Below, one piece after another: positions 32,508 to 43,910 of a stretch of DNA of 64,000 bases. The first letter of the stretch is position 1. Each line of letters starts with the position of its first letter. The position numbers were made by a program, and so were the translations under genes. The notes under the pieces were generated by a model. That model ran no database searches and was not told the origin of the DNA. It saw only the letters and a program-made list of their open reading frames with translations. Source of the stretch: Multifurca ochricompacta (taxonomy: Eukaryota > Basidiomycota > Agaricomycetes > Russulales > Russulaceae); contig WTXG01000084.1 of the NCBI GenBank assembly GCA_022496185.1, positions 87,947 through 151,946 on the forward strand. Direction: 5' to 3'.

Positions 32508-32871
32508 TGTGCGGAAAAGGCACAGTGCAGCTTGCTACATCACTGCTAGCTATCTCACCTTGATTAGACTTGTAGGCTTAGATGCAGTCAATAATGCAAT
32601 AGCAACTGCTTCATCTATAGCAGATCTATGTGCTATATTGGCTACCAGATTAAATGAATGCATTATTGAGTTATCTCATTTAATGATGTGATTTGATCAC
32701 ATGTCAGATCTTAGATGAACACATTTTTGACTTGTGTTATCTATGCATGATTGTAATTATGTTGAACTGCTATTCCGGGACCTCTGAACCACTATCTTGG
32801 TTCAACAGAATTTGCTGTTGTTTACTTTAAATCACATGATTCGTCAAAGTGCTGGATGAATTGCATTCACT
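32508..32871. repeat. MULE right terminal inverted repeat
   Basis: Inverted partner of 28696-29005 and direct match to 88-451. Ends GAATTGCATTCACT before the CTTTAAGTG duplication. Confidence 0.87.
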
Positions 32872-33074
32872 CTTTAAGTGGCTTCAGAATAACTGCTCAT
32901 TTCACCCACATTAACTCAGCCCATCCATTCAAAACTGAGGTTTTGGGCTATGATAATGTTGTGGAAGTATCATATGTTACTCTATTTCTGTCAGTGGGCA
33001 TTGTGACTAATTTCCTTCAAGTTCTGGTCTCCAGTCACATGACTTTGCCCTGCTTTTGTTCAAACCTCTTCTGA
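32872..33074 (+). pseudogene. ORF fragment split by the MULE
   Basis: Joining 28687-28695 to 32881 restores a plus-strand frame: KHPMKGYHAIVKNVLPLQDT before the MULE and SGFRITAHFTHINSAHPFKT, LGYDNVVEV after it. The G-Y/F-x-A/G-x-V-x-x-V pattern resembles KOW-type segments of an Spt5-like protein widespread in mushroom genomes; that is recalled similarity, not proof. Upstream of 28600 the frame is broken. Tail ends at TGA 33072. Confidence 0.35.
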
Positions 33075-33229
33075 GTCATCCCACCAGACCATCCTCTTTC
33101 TTTGTCTCATACTCTTGCTTTCTTCCCCACTTTGAATGTTTATGTTGAAGACCAGGTTCACTAAGTGATGTTCTCCTGAATTTCCAATATTAGTGTCATT
33201 ACAACTTATCAAGTATCTTTGCATACCTT

Positions 33230-33562
33230 TCATTCTGATGGTTGGATAATGCTGACATCTACTTCCCCATCAGGGACTGGGACTGGGCCAGGTTCTCTGG
33301 CATAATGTTTCAACTTCATTTGCCTGCAGTCAAACCAGTGCTTACCATTTACCTCCAAGATGTTGGAGACTTCAGGATAATCAACCCATGCTCTATTTTC
33401 TGGTAGGCCAAGTTGATTCTCTGGTGAATAATGTTCAAGCTCTGTGTCTGGTTCTGTCAGGCTTTCCTCAACATTGGAGGTGCTGTTGCTGATGCTAATA
33501 ATACTTTGGGCATGATTGTGAATAGCAGGGTGAACATGGGAGGATTTTTGGTTTGTGGTCAT
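33230..33562 (-). CDS. Unrecognised 110-codon ORF
   Basis: Minus-strand ORF, Ser/Thr/Asn-rich N-terminus then a more ordered half (ENRAWVDYPEVSNILEVNGK, HWFDCRQMKLKHYAREPG). No family recognised. It may be a piece of a larger decayed transposon ORF, since nothing around it forms a gene. Confidence 0.25.
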   Translation of the reverse strand: MTTNQKSSHVHPAIHNHAQSIISISNSTSNVEESLTEPDTELEHYSPENQLGLPENRAWVDYPEVSNILEVNGKHWFDCRQMKLKHYAREPGPVPVPDGEVDVSIIQPSE

Positions 33563-35265
33563 TCAAATGTGCTGTGGATTTCCTGACTTGTAACCCACTT
33601 TATATATTGCAGGTTTTTTAGTCTACCCAGCAACTGCCTACCCAAAGTTCAAGATCTGGAATGCTGCAGAGCAATGTAAGGTCTTCCTGTGTCTTTATAT
33701 GATAAAGCATCCCACTGAATGTGTTAATTGCATCCCTGTCTTTGCAGTTCCTCTCACTCCCAACACACAAGCTCCAGCCTTGAGCAATGAGCCACCCTGT
33801 ATGTCAAGTGTAGTCTATGTAAAATGTGCCCTCCTGAATGTGCTAATTGTATCCTACACCAGAAGACTTATCTTGTGGTTCACCTCCACAACTGTACATA
33901 CCAGTCCTCATGGCAAAATCCACAGCACATAAGAAATCCAAGCAAGGTGGCAAGGCAAAGTTGGCATTGATCTCTCTTGGAAAGAAAGCACAAGGTTAGT
34001 ACTTCCCTATTTTGCATTGAGATGTTATTGCTTATTGTGTTGCACTTAATCAGGAACACCAGCAAAAGTCTTTGAGGCTGGTTGAAGAAACTAAGAGGTG
34101 CAAACACTGTTTCTCTCCTTCATACATTCCTGACACCATCATCAGCTGAGAATAATGTCTTGCACAAGGCTGCAGCTGCTAAAGAGAATACTGCAATGAT
34201 GATACCACAGCCACCAAGTGGAAGCAGTGTCACTAGCAGCAGATTCAACTTACAAACTGCAATGCACCTTGAGGACAATAGCAACCTGTACACTGCCCTT
34301 TGCATAAGTTGATCCATTATGCACATGGTCTTGCTGAGGATTAGCAGCATTGTGTCCAGGACTTAACTGCCACAGCTGGGCTTGACTGTTCTGTTACATG
34401 GCACTGCCAACCAAAGCCAGTCTGATTATTGCCAAAATCATTGCAATGGTAAGTTCTTATCTTCTCATCTTTCTCATTTTTAGATGGATCTCCTAGGCTC
34501 AAGAGCACCATCACTACTTCAAGCAATTCTGACATGGCTGGGCAATTGAAGAATTTATCAAGTCCAGCCTCAGAACAAGCATGCCTATGCCCATAAATGT
34601 GGATATTTTGCTGAAATAACAAACCTGGGTGATGTCGCAAGTGATAGGGACAAGGATGAAGAGGATGATAATGACAAGGATGATGAGGACAGGGAGGATG
34701 ATGATGACAAGGATGATGGACTTGAAGGTAATGGGGGTAGCTCAGATACAGGCAATGCATGAAACATTATGACATTTTTCTGTGTTAGTATGGCCTGAAT
34801 TTTGGCCAATAACAATGTTTTGAAAAGTCCATGAAGGGATGGTTACATCCCAGTGTTCAGCATGTATTCTTGTCCATAACAGTTGAAAATTTACTACTAG
34901 CAGTATGAAACCTGATGATGAAACTATTACACAAAGTAGAAAAAGTTTCCACTCCAAAGAACCCTGGAAAGTTGATGAAATTCAACCCATGTAGAGGAGT
35001 GTTATTTTTGCCCATATAAAGATGAAAACCATCCCATCAGACAAATTTGGCATGGGATGAACTTGGGTCAAACTTCAGCAGGAATTCATCCAACTGACTC
35101 ATACCTTACATGTAGTAAAAAACCACCTTTTCACTCCTCTTTGGAGTAGATTTTCATTCCAACTCTGGATGAAACTTATTCCATTCTGGGGCTTATCAAT
35201 ACACAAAAACTATATCATAAATTTATCATTTTACACTATTTAAGGGTATGAAATGTGGGATGGTT
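33563..35265. other. No recognised gene; acidic low-complexity run and AT-rich tail
   Basis: Short open stretches only. 34640-34735 is a GATGAG/GATGAC-like run reading as Asp/Glu/Lys repeats on plus and Ser/Leu repeats on minus. 34950-35265 is AT-rich with TTCATCC/GGGATGAA words like those near 15690-15960, perhaps the same AT-rich repeat family. Confidence 0.4.
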
Positions 35266-35269
35266 TTCC

Positions 35270-38200
35270 TACCCTGTAGGTCTCATAGTGCTGTTCTTCT
35301 GAGCTTCTGCATGGGACATCATGAACAAGCTGGGAACTAGTCCCCTCAGGGGAGACCAAATGCTTTGTGGATGTTGTTCTTGCTGTGTCCCCATGTCTTG
35401 CTGTAGGATGCTGGGTAGTTTGTGACATTGCATGGAAGACAGGGTGAATCTTCCATGTCACTGGGAGTTCTAGTTCATATGTCACTGTTGACAGCTTCTG
35501 TTTGATGTGGAAGGGTCCATGACATCAGGGTGCTAGTTTTGCAGTGGGGTGTGATGTGTGGATATTACATCCATCAAGCCACACCTAATCTCTGATGTCA
35601 TAAGGGATGAACCTTGTTGGCTTCACTGTCAGTGGCCATTGCACCTTCAAAAGGCTCTCATTGGCTGATTTCTGTGCTTTTTCCAATTAGTTGATACATT
35701 GTGTAACAGATGGGACATTTGTGGGCTTCTAGGTTCAAGAGGTGCATGGGACCCTGTCTGAGATGATCTTCTGTGGTAAGCCATAGTGGTGGTGGATGTG
35801 GTCATGGTACAGCTTTGCAATGCCTTCTGCTGAGATTGCCTCAAAAATGTATGAAGATTGTGGCCTTGGAACAGTCATGGTCCATGACTATCAGGACAGA
35901 GTCAAAACTATGAGAATTTGGCAACTTGATGATGAAGTCCATTGCAATAGTCTGAAAAGGTGTTGTCATGAAGGGAGTTGATGGGAGTGTGTGTTGGTGG
36001 TCTAGGGTGCATGTTTACTTTATTTGCCTGGTAGTCAGTGCATCCCTTGACATAGTTCTCAATGTCTTTCTTCATGTTTGGCCACCAGTAGTCACATTTG
36101 ACCAAGGCATATGTGTTGGCAATGCCTGGGTGGCCAGCAGAAGGGAGGTCATGGTGAAAATGGATCACCCCCCTTTTAATGTTGTCACCACCAGTGACAA
36201 CCAGATGGTCACTGTCCTTCCACCACAAACCCTTGATCTGCTTTAGGCCATGTGTATCAGCCCAGGAGTGGCACAGGGATTGGTTCATATTCTGTGAGAC
36301 CTGGGCCCAGAGATCTATATTGTGAAGACTGACAACTGCCACATTTGTGAAGACATCTTTGGGGAGGACAGTGACATTGTTGTTGTCTTCCTCAAGTGAA
36401 GGGGCAGCTTGCCATGAGAGGGCATCACCTTGTGCATTGTGACTTCTGGCAACATGTTTCAGGGTGAAGTTGTATTCCTCTATTTCTAGAACCTCCCTTG
36501 TGATACAGTGGCTGACTTTGTGTGGTTCTTTCCAGGAGGTTGGAATGGTTGGTGTGAATAGTGGTTTTATATGGGGTGCCAGCCAAGTAAGGGTGCCAAT
36601 GTCACAATGCTTTGACAATTGCTAACAATTCTTGATCCCAGATGTCATAGTTGTGCTCTGCTGCTGAGAATGTTTCTGAATAGAATGCCACAGGATGTGA
36701 GATATCTTTTGCATCATGTTGGGATATCACAGCCCCATTGGTGAAGCTTGAGGCATCTACATTTGAGTTTGAATGGTTGCATGAGGTCTGGCTGGATTAG
36801 AACAGGTTCTGAGCCTATAATGCCTTTGATACAGTTGAAGGCTTGTTCTTCTTCCTCCCAATGCCACAGTGTGTCTTTTTTGAGCAGGTTGTTTAATGGT
36901 CTTGCAATTCTGGAAAGGCCTTTGATGAAGTGTTCAAATGTGCATTTTGTAGGCTTCAAGTAGAGATCATGTTCAGCCAGGATGTCAAGTACATGATGGA
37001 CTCTAGTGTGATGATGGTTGAAATCATATTCCATGGCTACCAGGATGTCATCCATGTAGACTAAGACTTCACCAGTGAGGATAAGATCTCAGAAAATGTG
37101 ATTCATCATTGCTTGGAAGGTTGCTGGGGAGTTTGTCAGGCTGAAGAACATGACATTGGGCTTTAACAGCCATTGGTTTGTTTTGAATGCAGCTTTAGGT
37201 TGATTGCTGTTGCAGATGTGTATATGTTATATCCCCAGTGGATATCCATTTTAGAGAATAGAGATTTAGTACACATGGTGTTGATGAGTTCAGGGATGAG
37301 TGGGGGGGGATAGGTGTTTTGTATGATTAACACATTAATTTTAAATTTTATGGTAATCCTGGACAGGACATAATTTGCCATCTTTCTTTTTGATGAAGAA
37401 GGGTGAAGCATAGGGTGATGTGGATGGGCAAATGTATCCTTTGGCCTAGGTGTTCTTCCCAGAATATGGTGAGTGCCTCCTGTTCAGGTTTCATAAAAGG
37501 GTATATTTTACAGTCAACAGAAGGTGGCAGCTCTGGGGAGAAGTTGATTGCATGGTCCCAGGGTCATAATGGTGGAAAATGCTGTGATTCTTCCTCTGAG
37601 AATACTTTACAATTTCTGTGATATTCCACAGGCACAAGATCATCAAAAGTCTTTTCTTCCTTCCCATGCACAGCTTTCTGTGCAAGCTCTGATGCCTTGG
37701 TGACAGCAGTACACCTGATCTTCATCCTCCAGCTCTTCCCACTTGACTGGCTCACCAATCAATGATGATTGTGCAACTTATGGGATGGTGTGCAGCATAG
37801 TCATAACCAAGGGATGTAATGATGACTGGATAGTATTCCTTATCCATCATCACTTCTGCCCAGTTGATTTTGGGCTTGAACACTGTCAACCAGGGGTATC
37901 CTAGGATGAGGTCTTTGCTGCCTAGATCAGTGATGAGGAAGTGAATATTCTTGGTACATTCTCCAACCTGCACTGCAAGGTCAGTGTGGTGTGTAATCTT
38001 TCCTCCACAGTTGGCCATTCCATCAATGTTCCAGACATTCTTCTCTTGGGGAAGTGTCAGCATCCCCAAGCCCAATGTTTTGACAAGTTGTTGACTAATA
38101 AAATTGTTGGTTGCTCCAGAGTTGATTAATATGTCTCTATTGGCCATCTTCTGTGTAGTTTCAAAGTGAACTGGGATTTTCAGAGATTTGAATTGACTAG

Positions 38201-38300
38201 TGTACACAGAGGTTACATGTAATGCTCATGCCCAGGCTAATGGGGTTGAGCTGGTCAAAAATCCTTTTTCACAAATGCTTTTTCAACCAGAATGGCATGC
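35270..38300 (-). pseudogene. Gypsy D Pol (protease to integrase)
   Basis: Protease near 38130-37900 reads DILINSGATNNFISQQLVK: the catalytic Asp of DSGA is Asn, explained by a CpG-to-CpA change. RT shows [33 protein letters not shown] and MDDILVAMEYDF (about 37055). RNase H shows EYNFTLKHVARSHNAQGDAL. Integrase shows HHDLPSAGHPGIANTYALVK with CTDYQANK (second Cys lost) and the tail MTYELELPVTWKIHPVFH. Pol overlaps the gag end in the -1 frame as in gypsy A. Confidence 0.85.
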
Positions 38301-40205
38301 ACTTCATCTTCCTTCATCATTGTGGTCCATATTTCTTGGGCCTTCTCCTTCATCTGGAGTTTCTTTTGTGCTGTCACATGTGGGATGGTGGATGGGGTCT
38401 CTGATGTAGTTGCCTCTGCAACTCATGCCCCCTTCTTTGCTCCAAGACCAAAATGGGTCTGGAAGTCCAGGTAATCTTGCTGTTGCCACCATGCAGCCTC
38501 AACCCATTTGTCCCATGTCTCTGGATGGTGAAATTGTATAGTATTTTTGACCAATGGGTGTGGCAAACCTGCAAGAACATGTCAAGAGTAACTTCTTCCT
38601 TGAAATCATATCTAGCCCTTGTGGTCACAGTGTGGAACTTGGCTACATATGTGTCCAGGTCCCCTTTCTCCATTTTCAATGTCTTCAGCTCCCTGGCTGC
38701 CTTCTGCTATGGACTGCCCATCTGTAAACATGTTTTTAAATCTTTGTAGGATGGTGTCCCAAAGTCAGTTGTCTGAAGTGAGATGACCATTATCAATTTG
38801 TGCATTTGGCCATTCCAATTGCTCCATTGTCCAGTCATCAACTGCTTCACCTCTGACAGGGGAGAGGAGGAGGTTGGTGCATTGGAATGGGTTCACAATT
38901 TGGGAACATCATTGTTGAAATTCTTGAATGTAATAAACTCTAACAAGAATTTTCTGCTCTGTGAACAGTCTCCTGTGATTGTCTGGGGGAGCATTCCTGA
39001 GAGGTGTCCTGATGGTGGTGGCATCTGAGCTGGTGCCACCATGGGAGGGGCAGCAGGGTTCCCTTCTTCATATTGATGCCGAAACATGCCTGAAAGTCTA
39101 AATAGTCCTGCTGCTGTCTCCTAGCAGCATTGGTCCACTGATTCCATGTCTCAGGGTGATGGAATTGGCAGATGTTTTTGACCAGGGGGTTGGGCAGCCC
39201 CTGGGAGAAGAGGACAAGTGTGGCCTCTTCTTTGACATTGTACCCTGCTCTTTTCACCAGATTGCAAAACTTGGCTACATAGCCATCCAAGTTGCCCCTC
39301 TCCATTTTCAGGGTCTTCAACTTTCTGGCAGCCTTCTGCTTGGCTTGCCCATCTGTGAAGGTGTCTTTAAATCACTGTGCCACTGTGTCCCACAGACTTT
39401 TGTCTGTCATCTGCCTTCTGGCTGTGATTCTATCATTGAGCCATTCCAATTGCTCCATGGTCCAATTGTTGACAGCCTCTCCTCAGATTAAAGAGAGGAA
39501 TAAATTGGTCCTTTGGAATGGGTTGACAATCTGAGGTATGTCATGATTAAAGTTCTTGAAGGTTTCAAACTCAAGCATGAACTTTTTGCTTTGAGATCAA
39601 TCCCCAGTGAACATTGTGGGGAGTACACCAGAGAGATGGCCAGAAGGTGGTGGTATGTTGGGTACAGGTCCTATGAGAGTTGGGGGAGGGGGAGGAGCAG
39701 CAGGATTGGGTAGCTGAGTGGCAATGGTGGACATGGCAGGATATGTAATGGTCAGGGTGTCTGAGGTTTATTGTTTGATCTGTGGGGACTCCAATGCAGG
39801 TGTTCTGATCATGGAAATCTCCAGTGCAACCAATGAAGCTGTGAATGCTGTGGCTATATATGGTGTGTCTTCACTTCATTCTTCAATGTATTCTTCTGGC
39901 TCAGAGTCAGTGATGATGGCTGGAGGGTTTTCTCTCCAAGGTCCTAAGCCATATTCTGGTGGGGCAGGTCCTGTGGTGACCCAGGAATGCTGGCTTCTAG
40001 AGTAATGGATATGGTACCAGGTCTGTTTTTGTTTGTCATATTCAACTGGCTGGTACTGGTTGTTGTGATAGACATAGTATCCAAACTTGGTTTCAAAGTC
40101 CTTCCAGGCAGCAGAACCAAGGACTTGTTGTGAAAGGTTATCTTCATCACAGTGGTCAATGAGCTCTTCTCTATGCAGGGTCTGGCTTTGACTGGATGAA
40201 GCCAC
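38285..40205 (-). pseudogene. Gypsy D Gag with a duplicated capsid region
   Basis: N-terminus starts at a GTG (40205) and reads ASSSQSQTLHREELIDHC and YYVYHNNQYQPVEYDKQ, as in gypsy A. The central region then occurs twice: PPPSGHLSGVLPTMFTGD..KKFMLEFETFKNF near 39650-39540 and again PPPSGHLSGMLPQTITGD..RKFLLEFITFKNF near 39030-38900, each followed by LKTLKMERGNLDGYVAKF or LKTLKMEKGDLDTYVAKF and a DYLDFQ-like end. The copies are diverged. The zinc-knuckle region near 38400-38300 is badly decayed. It ends GATTTTTGA. Confidence 0.75.
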
Positions 40206-40227
40206 AGTGGGGAGAGACTCAACTTAA

Positions 40228-40818
40228 TGTAATGTCTGGTGCAGGCATTCAGCACAATGTTTGCAATTGTGTAGCAGTTTATGCAAAGTCTTTTGTGCAC
40301 TGAGTCAACGGCACATGAAGTCAAGGGACAAGTCAGTACTCAGGAGCTAATCCCTAAGTACTGTTGAGTGGAAAGTGCCAGAAGCACTGAGTTTGGATTG
40401 AAAGTGAGTTCAGAGACTACCCTGAAGGTAATGCACCAAGTCAATTAAGAAGTTGAGTCTAAGGAATACAGGCTATCTAGACAGGCCTTATATATGTAAT
40501 AGACATCAGAGTCTGAATTGGTGCTAAGTACATATTGTATCAATGAAGTTGCAATATAACTACAAAAGGGGATGGAGCAAGGGTGGGCCAGGTGAGAATA
40601 TATGTAGACATATCCAGTATAGTTGTGATTCTGGTGGGAAAATATGTAAGAGTCCTTGTGTAAAGTATGAGTCACAGATAAGCACAGCATGAGTCAGAGA
40701 TAAGGAATAAACAAGCACAAAGGGGGTTGCAATCAAAATCAACAATGGCCAAGCATGGCCAAACAAGAAGTCACATGATCAGAAAAGAAAGAAAGATGAC
40801 ACAGTGGGGTTTGTAACA
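40228..40818 (-). repeat. Gypsy D 5' LTR
   Basis: On the minus strand begins TGTTACAAACCCCACTGTG and ends CCAGACATTACA, followed by TTAAGTTGAGTCTCTC, matching the sequence after the gypsy A 5' LTR. 591 bp. No partner LTR in the window. Confidence 0.8.
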
Positions 40819-40880
40819 CAAGTGATAAAATCAATTCTGCATAATCCTACATATAATATATTGTGTGTCTTTACTAGTGA

Positions 40881-40957
40881 GGCTGGGTAACTCAGTGGTT
40901 AGAGCACCAGACTGAGCTTGTTCCCAGAGGTCTTAGGTTCAATCCATGTTTCAGCCA
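40881..40957 (+). tRNA. tRNA-like sequence (tRNA-derived repeat, probably not functional)
   Basis: Has an A box (TAACTCAGTGGTTAGAG), a perfect B box (GGTTCAATCC), a near-complete acceptor stem (GGCTGGG with TTCAGCC) and a CCA-like end. The anticodon arm and T stem are degraded, so no isotype is assigned. Followed directly by a hAT-type end. Best read as the head of a tRNA-derived SINE or a tRNA pseudogene. Confidence 0.5.
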
Positions 40958-40984
40958 TTTCTGTTCTAGCTTCAAAAGCCCAGT

Positions 40985-41186
40985 AAAAAAATAATTTTAT
41001 ATAATAATATTCCCACAGGTATTCCACAAGTACCCATGTGGGTACCTGGGGTGCCGAAATCAATATCCAGATCTGCATGAGTATTTTCCCACAGATCACC
41101 CAGATCCACAAGTATCAATACCCACAAGTTTTCCCATGGATCTACTCAAAAAACTTGTGAGTTACCCAGACTTGTGCTATGCCCTA
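40985..41186. repeat. Solo terminus of the hAT family found at 16860
   Basis: Inverted match to 16860-17070: ends ..GACTTGTGCTATGCCCTA, with CCCACAGATCACC and GGTACCTGGGGTGCC inside and an AT-rich inner edge. No opposite end nearby, so it is a remnant or part of a composite repeat with the tRNA-like sequence. Confidence 0.7.
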
Positions 41187-41219
41187 TTGGTGGAGCATCA
41201 GATTCTGATATTTCTGATA

Positions 41220-41434
41220 CCCCCTCACAAAACTGAGTCAATGAGTCCCCAATTTGAAATGGGCATAGCTCCACAGGTTTTGATCAGAATTACATAATTA
41301 TTGTTGCATTACATAACCCTTATCATGTACCTTTTATGGTCTACCAAGACTTTGTTTATATTTGTTTTGGCTGATGTGATATTCAACAAACAGTGCAAAA
41401 GTGCAAAACATTGACTCAGTTTTGTGAGGCACTG
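41220..41434. mobile_element. 215-bp MITE, Tc1/mariner type
   Basis: Flanked by TA (41218-41219 and 41435-41436). Inverted ends CCTCACAAAACTGAGTCAAT are perfect over at least 20 bp; the right end continues to CAGTG, the tip of the palindromic Tc1-like elements at 49936 and 58591. No coding sequence. Its length equals the terminal unit of those elements. Confidence 0.82.
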
Positions 41435-41436
41435 TA

Positions 41437-41592
41437 AATCTAATTAGTTATCAGTGGATTACTCTTCTAAGTACCCTGACACATCTTATTTATCATTTCT
41501 GCCAGTCTGGCACTATCTAAAATACATACTAGACTACTTTAGACTACTCTATAATCAGATTATCAATTAATATTACTCAAATAATGGCCATG
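41437..41592. repeat. Dispersed repeat R2, copy 3
   Basis: AAATCTAATTAGTTATCAGTG onward matches copy 1 closely up to the ATTATCAATT..ACTCAAATAATGGCC end. Its left part is displaced by the 215-bp MITE. Confidence 0.7.
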
Positions 41593-41653
41593 TGTATCTA
41601 TAATGTCCTTTTCTGCATAAAAATGTGCATCCAGGACAGCATTGAATTTGTTG

Positions 41654-42191
41654 AACCAGAATACCAGAACAGAGATAGTCTGACATAATTGTGATTGCAT
41701 TAAGATAAAACAATTGATGAGATAAAAATGTGTCTCACATTAATTAAGATACTGAGTATATACATCTCAGATCAATCATGTGATTAAATCACTTTTATAA
41801 ACAAGCAAGATAATGTGTGCATTCATTTACTTTGATTTAGTAGCTGATATAGTACATCTAAATTGTATATAAAGCCACTAAATCTGCTATAGATAAAGCA
41901 GTTGCTATTGCATTATTGCAAGCACCTAAGTCTCTAAGTTAACAAAGTATCTAAAATATAAGTTTGCACCATGCTCATTTCCTTCAGAATTCCTATTTGG
42001 ATGTACTATATCAGCTACTAAGTTAAAGTAAATGAATACATTATCTCACAATGTGATTTAATCACATGATCAATCTGAGATGTATATACTCAGTATCTTG
42101 ATTAATGTGAGGCATGTTTTTATCTCATTAATTGTTTTATCTAAATGCAATCACAATTATATCAGACTACCTCTATACTGATATTCTGGTT
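41654..42191. mobile_element. Foldback MITE related to the MULE terminus
   Basis: 538 bp with inverted arms of about 200-240 bp: AACCAGAATACCAG..AACAATTGATGAGATAAAAA on the left and its inverse on the right, meeting around CTGATATAGTAC. The arm sequence parallels the MULE terminus (TTGAACCA, CATAATTGTGAT, TGATATAGTACATCTA). No coding capacity. Confidence 0.7.
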
Positions 42192-42298
42192 TGTTACAAC
42201 CCATGCCCAGTCACCCTATTATCTTTAATTTACATGATGTGGACCCTTCTTGCCCACCTTCAATATCTTTCCTTGTGATGTCTCCTTCTTATGCATAT
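42192..42298 (+). repeat. Gypsy A-type LTR, 5' fragment
   Basis: TGTTACAACCCATGCCCAG onward, the start of an A-type LTR, cut at 42298 by a minus-strand LTR. Confidence 0.65.
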
Positions 42299-42392
42299 TG
42301 TTACATCCAGTGTGAGATGTACTGCATGACTTGTGTGACAGCTTCTCAAGGTGTCTGTTGTGGAGGACTGTCAATAGGTCCTTGGAGGAGTT

Positions 42393-42904
42393 TATTAAAC
42401 AGTCATGTAATGCAGTTACTAACTGTGTGGTTAGTGTGTAAGGTTAGACAAAAGACAAGTAACTTCAGAGGTAGAAGGAACTCTATAGATACTATCTACT
42501 GACCTAGACAAAAGACAAGTACTACAAAGAGCATTAGTCTAAAGGAAGTAGAAAGTAAAGTAAGGGACTTACACTTCAGAGGTAGAAGGAACTCTGAAGT
42601 GTAAGAGACAAAACAGACACCCTTATATACCCATAGGGGACAGGGGAAATAGTCTGTGCATACTGGGAATAAGTCCACAAGTGCCAGACAATAAACAACA
42701 AGGGATAAAGGCCATTGGCCAAAAAGGAAATCACATGCTTACTGTGCATTACTAAGTCCATCACTAATCAGCTGAGTAAGGCAAGAAAAAATGTAATAAA
42801 GATAACATAAAAAGTCCGATATTCCGGAATCTAATCTAATCTAATCTACAGCTGAGGCGAACTTTAGATGCCTGAAGCATCTCCAGACACATCCCATGTC
42901 AACA
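42393..42904 (-). mobile_element. Solo LTR of the copia B family
   Basis: 512 bp, on minus TGTTGACATGGG..GTTTAATA, flanked by the perfect duplication GAGTT (42388-42392 and 42905-42909). The ACTTCAGAG hairpin is kept. Left by LTR-LTR recombination. Confidence 0.88.
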
Positions 42905-43313
42905 GAGTTGTGATGAGTCAAAGTTGAAGGGGCTGCTCCCTAAGACAATGTTGAGTGGACAGTGCCAAAAGCATGGAGATGATCTCTTGTTGAGTTCAAA
43001 GGGACTTGTTTAGAAGACAAAACACCAATGTATTCAATAAGTCAAGTCTGAGACTTACAAGGTAGTCTACAGTGGACTTATATATGTAAGGGAACAGTGC
43101 TTATCTAAGTATGGAAGCATGGAGGAAAGTGGGGCCCAAAGATCCAGAAGTGGAGGGTGTAAAGTCTGGCTTCTGATAGGGAACTAAGTAAGTGTCTGGT
43201 TCATAAGATAAGGAGATAAGAAATAAGAGGTAAACATAGGTAACCAGAGACAAATATGTACAATGTTCATCATGGGGACAAGTCATGGGGAGTGACATAG
43301 GACAGGGATGTGA

Positions 43314-43910
43314 TGTCACACACAGGTCCTTCCATGTGCATCAGTTCAGGTTTGGGTCAAGTTCAATCAAGGCAGTCAAGATTTGCAAGTGTCAAGTCAA
43401 GTCAGGATGTCACAGTGCACAGCCAGTATGGATCAAGGCAACAAGTCTGGATGTTGTGTGTGAAGTCAGCATATTCAGATAGCAAGGCAAGAGCCTTTGC
43501 TGGAGCCACTGGTGAGCCAAACCCTTTCAAGTCACATCCTTGAAGAGGGCTGAAGGGACTTCCTAAGGACCTTTGATTGGTACAAGGAGAACAGACTTGG
43601 TCTGTCCTTGGATTCATTGCAATCCTTAAATACAATGTAGCTACTATGAAGTCATAGTCTAGAGTCTTGTACAAATGATATCATAACAAGTCACAATGGT
43701 CATGACATCACCTATGAGATCATACTAAGGTCACAAGGTCTATGACATCAGGTATGAGATCATCAATGCACTGTCTCAGAAGTTGAATCCTAAGTCTAGA
43801 CTACCAGTTATCAGATGGGCTGATCTGATAAAGTAAAACAAAATGATTAAGAGTATAGCAAAGCAAAAAGGAGGCAAAAATGCCAAGTCCACCAGCAAGA
43901 AAATGTCACA
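43314..43910 (-). mobile_element. Solo LTR of the gypsy J family
   Basis: 597 bp, on minus TGTGACATTTTC..CCTGTGTGTGACA; same ends as the LTR at 45260-45950. Flanks are TGTGA (43309-43313) and CATGA (43911-43915), which become the same 5-mer, CGTGA, if one CpG decayed to TG on one side and to CA on the other. Confidence 0.75.

Larger units (their letters stand above)
28696..32871 (-). mobile_element. Complete MULE (Mutator-like element)
   Basis: 4176 bp flanked by a perfect 9-bp duplication CTTTAAGTG (28687-28695 and 32872-32880), as expected for Mutator-like elements. Tips ACTGGATGCAATTTGTCC and, inverted, AGTGAATGCAATTCATCC. Long inverted repeats cover about 28696-29005 and 32508-32871; the left one lacks some 55 bp present in the right. 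It encodes a minus-strand SWIM-finger transposase. Confidence 0.88.
35270..40818 (-). mobile_element. Gypsy D, minus-strand element truncated at its 3' end
   Basis: Same lineage as gypsy A. 5' LTR 40228-40818, gag, then protease, RT, RNase H and most of integrase, ending near 35270 without chromodomain, third ORF or 3' LTR, where AT-rich sequence takes over. All parts carry stops or frame changes. Confidence 0.85.

Noticed and set aside
34585..34815. Ser/Leu repeat protein on the minus strand
   Set aside because: Translation of a GATGAN low-complexity tract; no start context or conserved sequence.
40881..40957. A functional tRNA gene
   Set aside because: Anticodon and T stems are degraded and it joins a transposon end directly.
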